A stretch of DNA of 64,000 bases from Bradyrhizobium sp. CCBAU 051011. Its GTDB lineage: Bacteria > Pseudomonadota > Alphaproteobacteria > Rhizobiales > Xanthobacteraceae. Below the pieces are notes generated by a model. That model did no database searches. It worked only from the letters and a program-made list of their open reading frames with translations, and was not told where the DNA came from. Shown one piece after another: positions 21,870 to 34,100 of this stretch; position 1 is the stretch's first letter, and the number at the start of each line of letters is the position of its first letter. The stretch lies in contig NZ_CP022222.1 of assembly GCF_009930815.1 (NCBI RefSeq), forward strand, positions 2,026,501 to 2,090,500, given 5' to 3'. The position numbers and the translations under genes were made by a program.

Positions 21870-24436
21870 CCACCGTTTCCGAACCCGTCTACCGTAGCCG
21901 CGCATCGTCGCTGGCCCTGCGTTACGCGCTGCGCGAATTGCGCGGGGGCTTGCGCGGCTTCTACGTCTTCATCGCCTGCATCGCGCTCGGCGTCATGGCG
22001 ATTGCCGGCGTCGGCTCGGTCGCCGCGAGCCTCGGCGAAGGTTTGACGCGCGAGGGCCGCACGTTGCTGGGCGGCGACGTCGCCTTCTCGCTGATCCAGC
22101 GCGAAGCCAAGCCGGAGGAAATCGGTTTCCTGCGGGCGCGCGGCCAGGTTTCGGTGGCGGCCGCGCTGCGCGTCATGGCCCGAAGCCATGACGGCAAGCT
22201 GGCGCTGGTCGAGCTCAAGGCCGTGGACGGCAACTACCCGATGCTCGGAGAGGTGACGCTCGAGCCGAAAATGCCGATGGCAGATCTGCTGGCCGAGCGT
22301 GACGGCGCGTTCGGGGCGGCGGTGGATTCCACGCTGCTGGCGCGGCTCGACCTCAAGCTCGGCGACCGTATTACGATCGGCAACGCCACGTTCCAGATTC
22401 GCAGCATCGTTGGCGCCGAGCCGGACAAGCTGGCCGGCAATGTCGGGTTGGGCCCACGCGTTCTGGTCAGCGAGGCGAGCCTGCGCGCCAGCGGATTGCT
22501 GCAGCCCGGCAGCCTGGTGCGCTGGATCTACCGTGTGAAGCTGCCGAATAACGCGGCTGACGACCGCGCCGCGACCCAATTGATCGAGAGTGCGCGGAGC
22601 GCCCTCCCCGAGGCCGGCTGGTGGATCCGCAGCAGCAGCAACGCCTCCCCGCAACTCGAGCGCACCATCAGCCGCTTCAGCCAGTTCCTGACGCTGGTCG
22701 GCCTCGCCGCGCTCCTGGTCGGCGGCGTCGGCGTCGCCAACGCGGTCAAGAGCCATATCGACCGGCGCCGCGACGTCATTGCCTCGTTCAAGGCGCTGGG
22801 CGCCACAGGGCGCGACGTCTTCACGATCTATCTGACGCAGGTGGTCCTGCTCGCCGCGGTCGGTTCGGTGATCGGGCTGGCGGCCGGCGCGGCTCTGCCG
22901 TTCCTCATCGTCGGGGTGTTCGGCAAGCTGCTCCCGCTGCCGGTGATCCCCGCCCTGCATCCGGACGAACTGGCGCTGTCGTTCGTCTACGGCCTGCTCA
23001 CCGCGCTCGCCTTCGGACTATGGCCGCTCGGCCGGGTGCACGACGTGCCGGTCGCCGCGCTGTTTCGCGAGGAAGTCGCGCGCGAATGGCACCGGCCGCG
23101 CTGGGCTTATCTCGCGCTGATGGCCGCGGTGATCGTGCTGCTGGTCGCCGTCGCCATCGGGCTTTCCTATGACAAACGGGTTGCGGCGGTGTTCGTCGTA
23201 TCCTCGGTGGCGGTATTCGCGCTGCTGCGCGGCGTCGCCGCCGGGCTGATGGCGCTGGCACGCCGAATGCCACGAAGCCGCATCACCATGCTGCGGCTGG
23301 CGATCGCCAACGTCTACCGGCCCGGCGCGCTGACGCCCTCGGTCGTGATGTCGCTCGGCCTCGGGCTCGCGGTGCTCGTCACCATCACCCAGATCGACGG
23401 CAATCTGCGCCGGCAATTCCTGGCCGCGCTGCCGGAACGCGCGCCCTCGTTCTACTTCATAGACATCCCGACTGCCGATGCCGACCGCTTCGGCGCCTTC
23501 CTCAAGCAGGTCGCGCCGCAATCGACGGTTGAGGACGTGCCGATGCTGCGAGGACGCATCGTCGCGGCCCGCGGCGTCAAGGCAGACGAGCTCAATCCGT
23601 CGCAGGAGTCCGAGTGGGTGTTGCAGAGCGACCGCGGCCTGACCTACACCAACGAAGTTCCCAAGGGCTCGAAGGTGGTCGAAGGCGAATGGTGGAGCGC
23701 GGACTATAAGGGGCCGCCGCTGGTCTCGCTGGAGAAGAAGATCGCCGACGGGCTGAAGCTCAGAATAGGCGACGAGATCGTCGTCAACGTGCTCGGCCGC
23801 GACATTCCGGCCCGGATCAGCAATCTCCGCAACGTCGACTGGCAGGGGCTCGGCATCAATTTCGTGCTGGTGTTCTCGCCCAACGCGTTCAAGGGCGCGC
23901 CGCACAGCCATGTCGCGACCCTGTCGGAGGTCCACCCGGATCCGGCGGGCGACGCGCGAATCATCAAGCAGGTGGCGGACGCCTTTCCGATGGTGACCAG
24001 CGTGCGGGTCCGCGAAGCGCTGGAAACCGTCGGCACCGTCGTCACCAACCTCGTGCTCGCCATCCGCGGCGCCAGCGCCGTGACGCTGATCTCGGCGATC
24101 CTGGTGCTGGGCGGCGCGCTGGCCGCAGGCCACCGCCACCGGGTCTATGACGCGGTGATCCTGAAGACGCTGGGCGCAACCCGGGCACGGCTGCTCGGCG
24201 CCTACGCACTGGAATACCTGATGATCGGCCTTGCCACCGCGGTATTCGGCGTCATCGCTGGCTCGATCGCAGCGTGGCTGATCGTGACCCGGCTGATGAC
24301 GTTGAGTTTCATCTGGCAAGCCGGCAGCGCGGCTGGCGTGGTCATAGCCGCCCTGATCGTCACGGTGGGGCTGGGGCTCGCCGGGACGTTGCTGGCGCTG
24401 AACCAGAAGCCCGCCAGCGTGTTGCGGAATTTGTGA
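21866..24436 (+). CDS. ABC transporter permease (YbbP-like, FtsX/MacB fold)
   Basis: An 856-residue membrane protein with an N-terminal transmembrane helix (about residues 27-50), a large periplasmic domain, a first FtsX block (LVGLAALLVGGVGVANAVKS region and two more helices), a middle group of helices with a second periplasmic domain, and a final FtsX block (ISAILVLGGALAAGHRHR, EYLMIGLATAVFG). This ten-helix duplicated layout is that of YbbP. The start is MTTVSEP, overlapping the ATPase stop. With the ATPase it forms a predicted inner-membrane complex working on periplasmic substrates. Confidence 0.93.
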
Positions 24437-24679
24437 CAATTTGTAGCGGCGGAAAGCCGGGTTAACGCAAGCTTTACGCGCAAATGGCGGGGAGAAGCGA
24501 CATTCAGCCGCGCGTGGAAGCTTGCGTCGAATGTGTTAGTTTCCCACATACCAGCCAAGATCAGTGGCCGGGTTCATGACGTGAAATTAGCGTCGGCAGA
24601 TCGGGACATCTGAGCTAAGAAATCTAACCGGCGCCGCAAACCCCTTGCGCTCCGCCGGGCAACCAACGGGAATTCGACC

Positions 24680-25471
24680 ATGTCGGACCTAGACCGTAAC
24701 TACGTATCTCCTTTCGGCCGGGCCGCCGGACGCGTTGACGCAGCGGCCGTCGATGCCGGTCTGCGCGCCTACATGCTGCGCATCTACAACTACATGAGCA
24801 TCGGCCTGGCCATCACCGGCCTTGCGGCGCTCGGCGTCTACATGGCCGCCGTGACCACCGACCAGGCCGGCGCCGCCGCCCGGTTCGGCAACGCCTTCCT
24901 GACGCCGTTCGGCTACGCGATGTATGTCAGCCCGCTGAAGTGGCTGTTCATCCTCGCGCCGCTGGTCATGGTGTTCGCGATCTCGTTCGGCATCAACCGG
25001 CTGCGGCCCGCGACGGCACAATTGCTGTTCTGGGCGTTCGCGGCCCTGATGGGCATTTCGCTGTCGTCGATCTTCCTGGTGTACACCCACACCTCGATCG
25101 TGCGGGTGTTCTTCATCACCGCGGCGACCTTCGGCGCGCTGAGCCTCTACGGCTACACCACCAAGCGTGACATGAGCGGCATGGGGTCGTTCCTGTTCAT
25201 GGGCTTGATCGGCGTCATCATCGCGAGCCTGGTCAACCTGTTCCTGGCGAGCTCGATGCTGCAGTTCATCGTCTCGGTGGTCGGCGTGCTGGTGTTTGCT
25301 GGCCTCACCGCCTGGGATACCCAGCGGCTGAAGAACGACTACATCTATGGCTACGCCTCCGAGGGCGGCGAGATAGCGGACAAGGCGGCGATTACCGGCG
25401 CACTGTCGCTCTATCTGAACTTCATCAACCTGTTCACGCTGCTGCTGCAGCTCCTCGGCCAGCGCGAATAA
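24680..25471 (+). CDS. Bax inhibitor-1 / YccA-like membrane protein
   Basis: A 263-residue integral membrane protein with seven hydrophobic segments from about residue 42 onwards. It matches the BI-1 family (MSIGLAITGLAALGVY near the first helix, the conserved FGALSLYGYTTKRDMSGMGSF split here as FGALSLYGYTTK and MSGMGSF, LTAWDTQRLK in the sixth segment, LSLYLNFINLF at the end). Bacterial members are proposed pH-sensitive calcium leak channels or modulators of membrane proteases. It is preceded by a 243-base gap with no gene and followed by a strong terminator, so it is probably monocistronic. Confidence 0.93.
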   Translation: MSDLDRNYVSPFGRAAGRVDAAAVDAGLRAYMLRIYNYMSIGLAITGLAALGVYMAAVTTDQAGAAARFGNAFLTPFGYAMYVSPLKWLFILAPLVMVFAISFGINRLRPATAQLLFWAFAALMGISLSSIFLVYTHTSIVRVFFITAATFGALSLYGYTTKRDMSGMGSFLFMGLIGVIIASLVNLFLASSMLQFIVSVVGVLVFAGLTAWDTQRLKNDYIYGYASEGGEIADKAAITGALSLYLNFINLFTLLLQLLGQRE

Positions 25472-25499
25472 GCGCCCCCGATCAGGTTCACGAGTTGAA

Positions 25500-25529
25500 G
25501 CCCCGGCCTCGCGCCGGGGCTTTTCTTTT
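25500..25529 (+). terminator. intrinsic terminator of the BI-1 gene
   Basis: 8-bp stem GCCCCGGC / GCCGGGGC with loop CTCGC is followed by TTTTCTTTT, 28 bases after the stop. Confidence 0.88.
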
Positions 25530-25540
25530 GATCCGTGATC

Positions 25541-25570
25541 GTCATGGCCGGGCCTCACCCGGGCCATGAC
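25541..25570. repeat. short palindrome GTCATGGCCGGG...CCCGGGCCATGAC
   Basis: Nearly perfect 30-bp palindrome. It resembles one arm of the larger GTCATTGCCGGG repeat at 59549-59636. Confidence 0.7.
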
Positions 25571-25614
25571 GGAAAGAGCGTTGATCCAGAGCTGTCTGCT
25601 GGTATCTTTTTGCC

Positions 25615-26160
25615 ATGCCCGCTTCTGAAACGTCCGCTCCTGAAATCCGGCCCGCCACCGAGGCCGACCTTCCTGCCATCACCGACATCTACGAGCACGC
25701 GGTGCGCTACGGCACCGCGACGTTCGAACTGATCCCGCCCGATCTCGCCGAGATGACCCGGCGGTTCAAAGTCCTGATGGATGGCGGCTTTCCCTATTTC
25801 ACCGCCGCCGTCGAAGGCGAGGTGATCGGCTATGCCTATGCCGGCCCCTATCGGCCGCGGCCTGCCTATCGTTTCACGGTGGAGAACTCAATCTATCTGA
25901 AGCCCTCGACCCACCGCCGCGGCATCGGCCTGCAGCTGATGCAGCCGCTGATCGCCGAATGCGAGGCCCGCGGCTACCGGCAAATGATCGCCGTGATTGG
26001 CGATTCCGCCAACGCCGGCTCGATCGGCCTTCATACCAAATGCGGTTTCCAGATGATTGGGACGCATCGCAATGTCGGCCTCAAGTTCGGCCGCTGGCTC
26101 GACACCGTGATGATGCAGCGCACGCTCGGCGAAGGCGGCTCGACGGTGCCGAAGGATTGA
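25615..26160 (+). CDS. GNAT family N-acetyltransferase (phosphinothricin acetyltransferase-like)
   Basis: A 181-residue acetyl-CoA-dependent acyltransferase. The sequence follows the PAT/Bar subgroup: IRPATEADLPAITDIYEHAVRYGTATFE near residues 11-38 (in pieces), GYAYAGPYRPRPAYRFTVE, the acetyl-CoA loop HRRGIGLQLM, and IGDSANAGSIGLHTKCGF. Such enzymes acetylate amino groups of phosphinothricin, methionine sulfone or similar molecules. The natural substrate here is unknown. It stands alone between a terminator and a repeat. Confidence 0.9.
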   Translation: MPASETSAPEIRPATEADLPAITDIYEHAVRYGTATFELIPPDLAEMTRRFKVLMDGGFPYFTAAVEGEVIGYAYAGPYRPRPAYRFTVENSIYLKPSTHRRGIGLQLMQPLIAECEARGYRQMIAVIGDSANAGSIGLHTKCGFQMIGTHRNVGLKFGRWLDTVMMQRTLGEGGSTVPKD

Positions 26161-26169
26161 GAAGGCTTC

Positions 26170-26296
26170 GTAGAAGCCCCGGATGGAGCGCAGCGCAATC
26201 CGGGACGATCTCGCAAGCGGATATGGTCTTCCCGGAGTTCGCGGAGCATGTCATCGGGCGCGCGTTCGCGCGACCCGTTGGCTCCATCCGGGCGAC
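26170..26296. repeat. palindromic repeat, GTAGCCCGGATGGAG family, with nested module
   Basis: The left arm holds CCCCGGATGGAGCGCAGCG, and the right arm ends TGGCTCCATCCGGGCGAC. The right arm carries the GAGCA...GGCTC module at 26244-26284. It lies between the converging GNAT and DUF2794 genes. Confidence 0.88.
26244..26284 (+). repeat. nested GAGCC...GGCTC module, copy B
   Basis: 41-bp unit with ends GAGCA / GGCTC and core GGGCGCGCGTTCGCGCG, in the right arm of a GTAGCCCGGATGGAG repeat. It is nearly identical to the copies at 40956 and 58341. Confidence 0.85.
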
Positions 26297-26306
26297 AGGA
26301 TCCCGC

Positions 26307-26678
26307 CTAAACCAACGCCAGCTTGCGGTCGATCACCAAGAGTACGCGTTCGAGCTCGTGGCCGCGGCGCAGGATCAGCCCGGTCGCCGAGATCACGCTG
26401 TACATGCCCTGCTTGCGCGCGAGCCGCGGGTCCTTCTCGATGCGGTAAAGCGGGACTTCGGAAGCGCGGCGAAACACCGAAAACACCGCGCGGTCTTTCA
26501 TGAAGTCGATGGCGTAGTCGCGCCATTCGCCGTCGGCGACCATGCGGCCATACAGATTGAGGATACGGTTGAGTTCGAGACGATTGAACGTGACCCGATT
26601 CGGCGGAGGAACTGCAGTGGCGGGGCGCGCCACTGCGCGGCTCGCGCTTGGATCGGTGTCCTCCGATATCGGGTTCAT
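26307..26678 (-). CDS. DUF2794 family protein
   Basis: A 123-residue alphaproteobacterial protein of unknown function. The N-terminal third is disordered-looking (Asp/Ser/Pro/Ala). The domain runs from about residue 28 with VTFNRLELNRILNLYGRMV, EWRDYAIDF, AVFSVFRRASEVPLYRIEK and ends in VLLVIDRKLALV. The start at MNPISED is well supported by AGGAGG eight bases upstream, so the longer open frame is rejected. It is monocistronic by context. Confidence 0.85.
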   Translation of the reverse strand: MNPISEDTDPSASRAVARPATAVPPPNRVTFNRLELNRILNLYGRMVADGEWRDYAIDFMKDRAVFSVFRRASEVPLYRIEKDPRLARKQGMYSVISATGLILRRGHELERVLLVIDRKLALV

Positions 26679-26879
26679 GGAGCGCCTCCTGTCATCCGAC
26701 CGACATGATCGCGCTAACCGCGAAAAGCCGCAAGGGGGCTGGAAATGCGAGGAAACCGCATGGAACCGGCGAAATAACGGAAATACCGATCCCCGGGGAT
26801 TCACGGGATCGTTAGCGGAATCTTATTGCTGCCCCACTTCCGCCAACCGCCTGCCCCGCTGGGTTGCGAGAAAACAATC

Positions 26880-27006
26880 CTGCGTTGGCCCGGTCCTTTC
26901 GGTTCCGGATTCCTCAGCCCCCAGCCCCCCGGGGCCGTCGGGATCGGGCCTGTTCGCAGAAGGGAGTTAATCCCGATACTGGGCCAACGAGAGTTGGTCC
27001 TTTTTC
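26880..27006 (+). ncRNA. candidate structured small RNA with intrinsic terminator
   Basis: No supported gene lies in 26679-27196 (518 bases), but the rightward strand contains a compact structured stretch. CGTTGGCCC (26883-26891) can pair perfectly with GGGCCAACG (26981-26989). GGCCCGGTCC (26887-26896) can instead pair with GGATCGGGCC (26941-26950). GGCCAAC (26982-26988) can pair with GTTGGTC (26993-26999) around a GAGA loop, followed by TTTTT. GGGA-GTTAA-TCCC forms a further hairpin (26962-26974). There is no rightward gene downstream, so a small RNA fits better than an attenuator. I cannot assign it to 6S, SRP or another known class. The 5' end is unknown. Confidence 0.45.
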
Positions 27007-27092
27007 GTTTGTGGGCGGGCTTTCGTAAATGCCACGCTCAACTCTGGCTTCGCCGGCTGCAGCACAGCACCCAGTTTGAAATCCTCAGCATC

Positions 27093-27179
27093 GTAGCCCG
27101 GATGGAGCGCAGCGTAATCCGGGGATCATCACTGGCGGAGAAAGCTGTCCCGGATTGCGCTGCGCTCCATCCGGGCTAC
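27093..27179. repeat. palindromic repeat, GTAGCCCGGATGGAGCGCAGCG family, module-free copy
   Basis: Arms GTAGCCCGGATGGAGCGCAGCG and CGCTGCGCTCCATCCGGGCTAC are near-perfect complements around a spacer. It has no nested module and so shows the parental form. It ends 17 bases before the stop of the leftward DUF1223 gene. Confidence 0.9.
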
Positions 27180-27196
27180 GGAAGCGCCAGCGTTAA

Positions 27197-27955
27197 TCAG
27201 CGCAACGCGGTGTAGGCGGCGCCGAGCATCGCGCCCGGCTTGTCGCGACTGCCGTCCTGGACATAGACGACCGCACCGTCGACGCCGTCGCGGGAAATAT
27301 TTTCCAGCGGAATGGTCCAGCTTCCCGAGCTTCCGTTCCAGTCGCCGACCTTCACCAGATTGCGCACCACGTTGTAGTAGGTGATCTGCTGGCCACGGTT
27401 CTCGCCGCGCCCGATCGAAATCGGTACCGCCTTCGAGACGGAGCAGAGCCAGATTTCGCCGCGGCCCGGCGTTGACACCTTGCTCGCATCGACCGAGACA
27501 TTGAGCAGCTTGCCCGACAACGTCATCGTCACCGGCACCGACATCACGCCTTCGGTCTTGCCGGTCGTCTTGATGGCGCCTTCGATGGCGGCGCGATCGC
27601 TGCCGATCACTTGTGCGGAGCCGTTAACGATCATCTGCGGCGTGTAGAGGTTGCGATCGCCGCGCACATGCGAATAGGCTTTCTGACGCGCGCTGAAGCG
27701 CGAGTCTGCCAGCGTGTCCTTCCAGCCGAGATAATCCCAGTAGTCGACCGGCATGCTCAGCGCGATCACCGACGGATCCTTGGCCAGTTCGCCGACGATT
27801 TTGTCGGCCGGCGGACACGACGAACAGCCCTGCGAGGTGAACAGTTCAACGACGGCGCGCGGATCGGCATGAGCCGGGCGGATGACCGCGATGATTGCAC
27901 AGACTCCGAGCGCTCCGGACCATCGCGAAATGTTGTAGGCCATCATCGCTGACAT
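27197..27955 (-). CDS. DUF1223 family secreted thioredoxin-like protein
   Basis: A 252-residue exported protein. Signal peptide (hydrophobic stretch about residues 14-28, cleavage near AHA-D) is followed by the DUF1223 signature VELFTSQGCSSCPPADK, with a CxxC-type pair in a thioredoxin-like context, then YWDYLGWKD, YTPQMIVNG and a C-terminal beta-rich half. The role of the family is unknown; the CSSC pair suggests thiol chemistry. Three nearby ATGs (27955, 27946, 27943) are possible starts and none has a clear ribosome site. It follows acnA on the same strand after a weak terminator. Confidence 0.85.
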   Translation of the reverse strand: MSAMMAYNISRWSGALGVCAIIAVIRPAHADPRAVVELFTSQGCSSCPPADKIVGELAKDPSVIALSMPVDYWDYLGWKDTLADSRFSARQKAYSHVRGDRNLYTPQMIVNGSAQVIGSDRAAIEGAIKTTGKTEGVMSVPVTMTLSGKLLNVSVDASKVSTPGRGEIWLCSVSKAVPISIGRGENRGQQITYYNVVRNLVKVGDWNGSSGSWTIPLENISRDGVDGAVVYVQDGSRDKPGAMLGAAYTALR

Positions 27956-28040
27956 GCTGCGAACCGGCGGTAGTGTTTTCGATCCGTATTTATACGGGGC
28001 ATCATTTGAGCTCCTGAAAGCGTGCCCCAGACGCGCGAAA

Positions 28041-28060
28041 GCGGCCTTGTCATAGGCCGC
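28041..28060 (-). terminator. weak terminator after acnA
   Basis: 7-bp stem GCGGCCT / AGGCCGC with a six-base loop lies about 55 bases after the acnA stop. Read leftward it is followed only by TTTCG, so it may terminate poorly. Read rightward it has CTTCTTTCTT. Confidence 0.45.
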
Positions 28061-28113
28061 CTTCTTTCTTGTCGCCACTCACTTCGAAGTGAGGCACTGA
28101 TCACAAATCCGCG

Positions 28114-30834
<2,721 letters not shown>

Positions 30835-31060
30835 GTCAGGAAATCCCAAATTCTAGTTATACCCGGCAAGGGTATTTAAACACCTTCAGCGTGAGGCTTG
30901 GCCTGATGGCTTGCAGCCGCCGATTGTGTGCTGCATCAAGTTCCGGGCTTATAGAATCTTTCTAGAAGCGCCGCCACACCGACAAACGTGCTGCAGCAAT
31001 GCGGTACCCACAAATTCTGACGCGGTACCCATCAATTTCAGAGGGCTGTGACGAAGCGAA

Positions 31061-31663
31061 ATGCGGCTCTCGGGGCGCCAAATCGACTGTATCAGAGGCG
31101 GCCGCGGGGTGTTCTCCGGCCTCGATTTCGAGGCCTCGTCCGGCGAGGTGCTGGCCGTGGTCGGGCCGAACGGCTCCGGCAAGACCTCGCTGTTGCGCCT
31201 GATCGCGGGTCTTCTGGTGCCAGCGGGCGGATCGCTCGCGCTGGAAGGCGGCGAGACCGAGCTGACGCTGCCGGAACAGGCCCACTATCTCGGCCATCGC
31301 GATGCGCTGAAGCCCGCGCTGAGTGTGCACGAAAACCTCTCATTCTGGCGCGATTTCCTGGGCGGCAAGGTCGGCGAAGTCGGCCAATGCCTCACCGCCG
31401 TGGGCCTCGGCCACGCCACGCATCTGCCGGCGGCCTTCCTCTCGGCCGGCCAGCGGCGGCGGCTGTCGATCGCCCGCCTCTTGGTGGTGCGGCGGCCGGT
31501 CTGGCTTCTGGACGAGCCGACCTCGGCGCTCGATACCGCCGGGCAAGCTCTGTTCGTGGGCGTGATGCGGGACCATCTCGCCGGCGGCGGCATCATCGTA
31601 GCGGCTACGCACACGCCGCTCGGGATTGAGGCGCGGGAGCTGCGGATGGGGGGTGCGACATGA
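31061..31663 (+). CDS. ccmA: heme ABC exporter ATP-binding protein CcmA
   Basis: ATPase of the CcmABCD complex that releases holo-CcmE during cytochrome c maturation. The 200 residues show Walker A GPNGSGKT (residues 35-42), signature [15 protein letters not shown], Walker [13 protein letters not shown] and ATHTPLG with the switch His. The stop overlaps the ccmB start by four bases. It heads the ccmABCDG cluster; ccmE, ccmF and ccmH are not in this window. Confidence 0.96.
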   Translation: MRLSGRQIDCIRGGRGVFSGLDFEASSGEVLAVVGPNGSGKTSLLRLIAGLLVPAGGSLALEGGETELTLPEQAHYLGHRDALKPALSVHENLSFWRDFLGGKVGEVGQCLTAVGLGHATHLPAAFLSAGQRRRLSIARLLVVRRPVWLLDEPTSALDTAGQALFVGVMRDHLAGGGIIVAATHTPLGIEARELRMGGAT

Positions 31664-32328
31664 CCGCCCTCGCCGCATTGATTCGCCGGGACATCCGAAT
31701 CGCGCTCCGCGTCGGCGGCGGCGCGCTGATCGGTGTCTTGTTCTTCCTGACCGTCACGGTGCTGATGCCGTTTGCGATCGGGCCCGACCTGCCGCTGCTG
31801 ACGCGGCTCGGACCCGCGATCCTCTGGCTCGGGGCGCTACTTGCCAGCCTACTCACGCTCGACCGCCTGTTCACGGCCGACCATGAGGACGGCTCGCTCG
31901 ACCTGATCGTGATGGGTCGCACCCCATTGGAACTGGCCTGCGCCGCGAAGGCGCTGGCCCACTGGCTCGCCGCCGGTGTGCCGCTGATCGTAGCAACCCC
32001 CGTACTCGGGCTATTGCTCAATCTCGACGTCTCGGCGACGTCAGCCGTGGCGCTGACGCTTTTGGTAGGAACGCCGGCGCTGACGTTCACGGGCATGATC
32101 GGCGCCGCGCTTGCCGTGACATTGCACCGCGGCGGCCTGTTGCTCGCGGTGCTGGTGCTGCCGCTGTCGATCCCGGTACTGATCTTCGGTGTGGCGGCGT
32201 CGCAGGCGGCGATTACGGGCCCGCTGCCGTTTGGAACACCGTTTTCGATCCTGTGCGCGCTGTCGCTGGTGAGCCTCGTGGTTGGTCCGTTCGCCGCCGC
32301 GGCCAGCCTCCGGCATGGGCTCGACTGA
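31660..32328 (+). CDS. ccmB: heme exporter protein CcmB
   Basis: Six-helix inner-membrane subunit of the CcmABCD complex, 222 residues. It begins [18 protein letters not shown], followed by evenly spaced hydrophobic segments, with the family segment [13 protein letters not shown] after the second helix and [14 protein letters not shown] at the end. It overlaps ccmA by four bases, so the two are translationally coupled. A 92-base gap to ccmC follows. Confidence 0.95.
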   Translation: MTALAALIRRDIRIALRVGGGALIGVLFFLTVTVLMPFAIGPDLPLLTRLGPAILWLGALLASLLTLDRLFTADHEDGSLDLIVMGRTPLELACAAKALAHWLAAGVPLIVATPVLGLLLNLDVSATSAVALTLLVGTPALTFTGMIGAALAVTLHRGGLLLAVLVLPLSIPVLIFGVAASQAAITGPLPFGTPFSILCALSLVSLVVGPFAAAASLRHGLD

Positions 32329-32420
32329 CCGCGACTTGACGCCGATCAACTCTCGCTGAGGCAAATTGAAACAAACAAAGCCGCATTGCCTGCCCCGCCG
32401 CTGACGACTATCAGGATGCC

Positions 32421-33152
32421 ATGACGCTGATCGACCTCGCCAATCCCACCAAATTCCTGTCGCTGACAGCGCGCGTGCTGCCATGGCTGGCGGGAGCCAC
32501 CGCGATCCTGTTGCTGGTCGGTCTCTATCAGGCGGCGATGGCTCCCGATGACTACCAGCAGGGCGCCACCGTGAAGATCATGTTCGTCCATGTTCCCAAC
32601 GCCTGGCTGGCGATGTTCGTCTGGGGCGTGATGAGCCTGAGCGCGCTGGGCACGCTGGTGTGGCGGCATCCGCTCGCCGACGTCGCGGCCAAAGCCGCCG
32701 CCCCGATCGGCGCGGCATTCACCTTTCTCGCGCTCGTCACCGGCTCGCTGTGGGGCCGGCCGATGTGGGGCACCTATTGGGAATGGGACGCGCGGCTGAC
32801 CTCGGTCCTGATCCTGTTCCTGATGTATCTCGGGCTGATGGCGCTATGGCGCGCGGTCGACGATCCGTCGCGGGCGGCACGCGCCGCCGCTGTCCTGACG
32901 CTGGTCGGCGCCATCAACCTGCCGATCATCAAGTTCTCGGTCGACTGGTGGAACACGCTGCATCAACCGGCGGCCGTGCTGCGAATGGGCGGCACGTCGC
33001 TCGACAAGGCGTTCCTGATTCCGCTGCTGGTGATGGCGGTCGCCTTCTCGCTGTTGTTCGTCACGCTGCATCTGGCGGCGATGCGCAACGAGATCCTGCG
33101 CCGGCGGGTGCGCAGCTTGCAGATGATGCAAGCCAGCCAGCAGGCGGCGTGA
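32421..33152 (+). CDS. ccmC: heme transporter CcmC
   Basis: Six-helix heme-handling protein that loads heme on CcmE, 243 residues. It contains the tryptophan-rich WWD motif as [13 protein letters not shown], with flanking His residues in FVHVPNAW and [11 protein letters not shown] that serve as heme ligands in the family. The stop is four bases before the ccmD start. The gap after ccmB contains TTGACG at about 32335, but no convincing promoter pair. Confidence 0.96.
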   Translation: MTLIDLANPTKFLSLTARVLPWLAGATAILLLVGLYQAAMAPDDYQQGATVKIMFVHVPNAWLAMFVWGVMSLSALGTLVWRHPLADVAAKAAAPIGAAFTFLALVTGSLWGRPMWGTYWEWDARLTSVLILFLMYLGLMALWRAVDDPSRAARAAAVLTLVGAINLPIIKFSVDWWNTLHQPAAVLRMGGTSLDKAFLIPLLVMAVAFSLLFVTLHLAAMRNEILRRRVRSLQMMQASQQAA

Positions 33153-33156
33153 CGCG

Positions 33157-33336
33157 ATGTCGCTCGGTCCCTACGCATCCTTTATCGTGACGTCCTACAC
33201 GCTGGTGGCGGCAGTCGTGCTGCTTCTCATCGTCTGGATCGCCATCGATTATCGTCATCAGAAGGAGCGCCTGCGCCAACTCGATGCCTCTGGGGTGACC
33301 CGGCGCTCCGGCCGCCAGGCGACGGACATTCGATGA
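33157..33336 (+). CDS. ccmD: heme exporter protein CcmD (59 residues)
   Basis: Small single-pass membrane protein that holds CcmE in the CcmABCD complex. The translation [20 protein letters not shown] leads into one hydrophobic helix (about residues 9-30), then a basic, coiled cytoplasmic tail ([13 protein letters not shown]). The GPYASFI start and YTLVAAVV pattern are typical of CcmD. It starts four bases after ccmC, and its stop overlaps the ccmG ATG (ATGA). It is short enough to be missed by length-based gene calling. Confidence 0.92.
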   Translation: MSLGPYASFIVTSYTLVAAVVLLLIVWIAIDYRHQKERLRQLDASGVTRRSGRQATDIR

Positions 33337-33926
33337 GCGCGCCCGCAGCATCGGATCAACCACGCCGCTGGCGCTGGGTGGTGGCGCTGCCGCTGATCGC
33401 CTTTATGGCCATCGCCGCACTGTTCCTGCTGCGGCTCTACGGCGGCGATCCCTCAAAAATCCCATCTGCCCTGATCGGCCGTCCGGCGCCGCAAACCACG
33501 CTGCCGGCGCTGGAGGGCCTGGTTCATAACGGCGTTCCCGTGCCGGGGCTCGACCCTGCCGTGTTCAAGGGCAAGGTCTCCGTCGTCAATGTCTGGGCCT
33601 CATGGTGCGTGCCCTGCCACGACGAGGCGCCGCTGCTGACCGCGCTGGCCAAGGACACGCGGATACAGATCGTCGGCATCAACTACAAGGATTCGCCCGA
33701 CAACGCCCGCCGCTTCCTCGGCCGTTACGGCAATCCGTTCGCCGCCGTCGGCGCCGACGGCAACGGCCGGGCATCGATCGAATGGGGCGTTTACGGCGTA
33801 CCGGAAACCTTCGTGGTCGGCCGCGACGGCACCATCCGCTACAAGTTGGTCGGGCCGGTGACGCGAGCCAATCTGGACAGTGTGTTGAAGGTTGAGATCG
33901 AGAAGGCGTTGAAGGCGGGGAGCTAA
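33333..33926 (+). CDS. ccmG: thiol:disulfide interchange protein CcmG/DsbE
   Basis: Membrane-anchored periplasmic thioredoxin that reduces apocytochrome c or CcmH before heme ligation. The 197 residues have one N-terminal anchor helix (about residues 15-35), a thioredoxin domain with [15 protein letters not shown] (Cys92, Cys95), [11 protein letters not shown] carrying the cis-proline, and the C-terminal [10 protein letters not shown]. The start overlaps ccmD by four bases. It is the last gene of the ccm cluster and is followed by a half-copy of a palindromic repeat. Confidence 0.96.
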   Translation: MSAPAASDQPRRWRWVVALPLIAFMAIAALFLLRLYGGDPSKIPSALIGRPAPQTTLPALEGLVHNGVPVPGLDPAVFKGKVSVVNVWASWCVPCHDEAPLLTALAKDTRIQIVGINYKDSPDNARRFLGRYGNPFAAVGADGNGRASIEWGVYGVPETFVVGRDGTIRYKLVGPVTRANLDSVLKVEIEKALKAGS

Positions 33927-34100
33927 CCTCTTGCGCCATTCCGGGGGCGCATCGCAGATGCGAACCCGGAATCTCGAAACAGGAATCGACTCCAAATATT
34001 CTTCCGGTTTTATCTGCCGTTCATTTGCCAGCCATGGCGCCGCCATGAATTCGCAGCTAGCTTTAGGGTGTTACTTGAACCGTCCTTGGAGGGACACCCA

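Noticed and set aside
26880..27006. Identification of the structured stretch as SRP 4.5S RNA.
   Set aside because: The conserved SRP tetraloop region (GGTCCGGAAGGAAGCAGC type) is absent.
26826..27215. A 129-codon rightward frame over the candidate structured RNA.
   Set aside because: It crosses a terminator and a palindromic repeat and runs into the 3' end of the DUF1223 gene; the translation shows no protein-like features.
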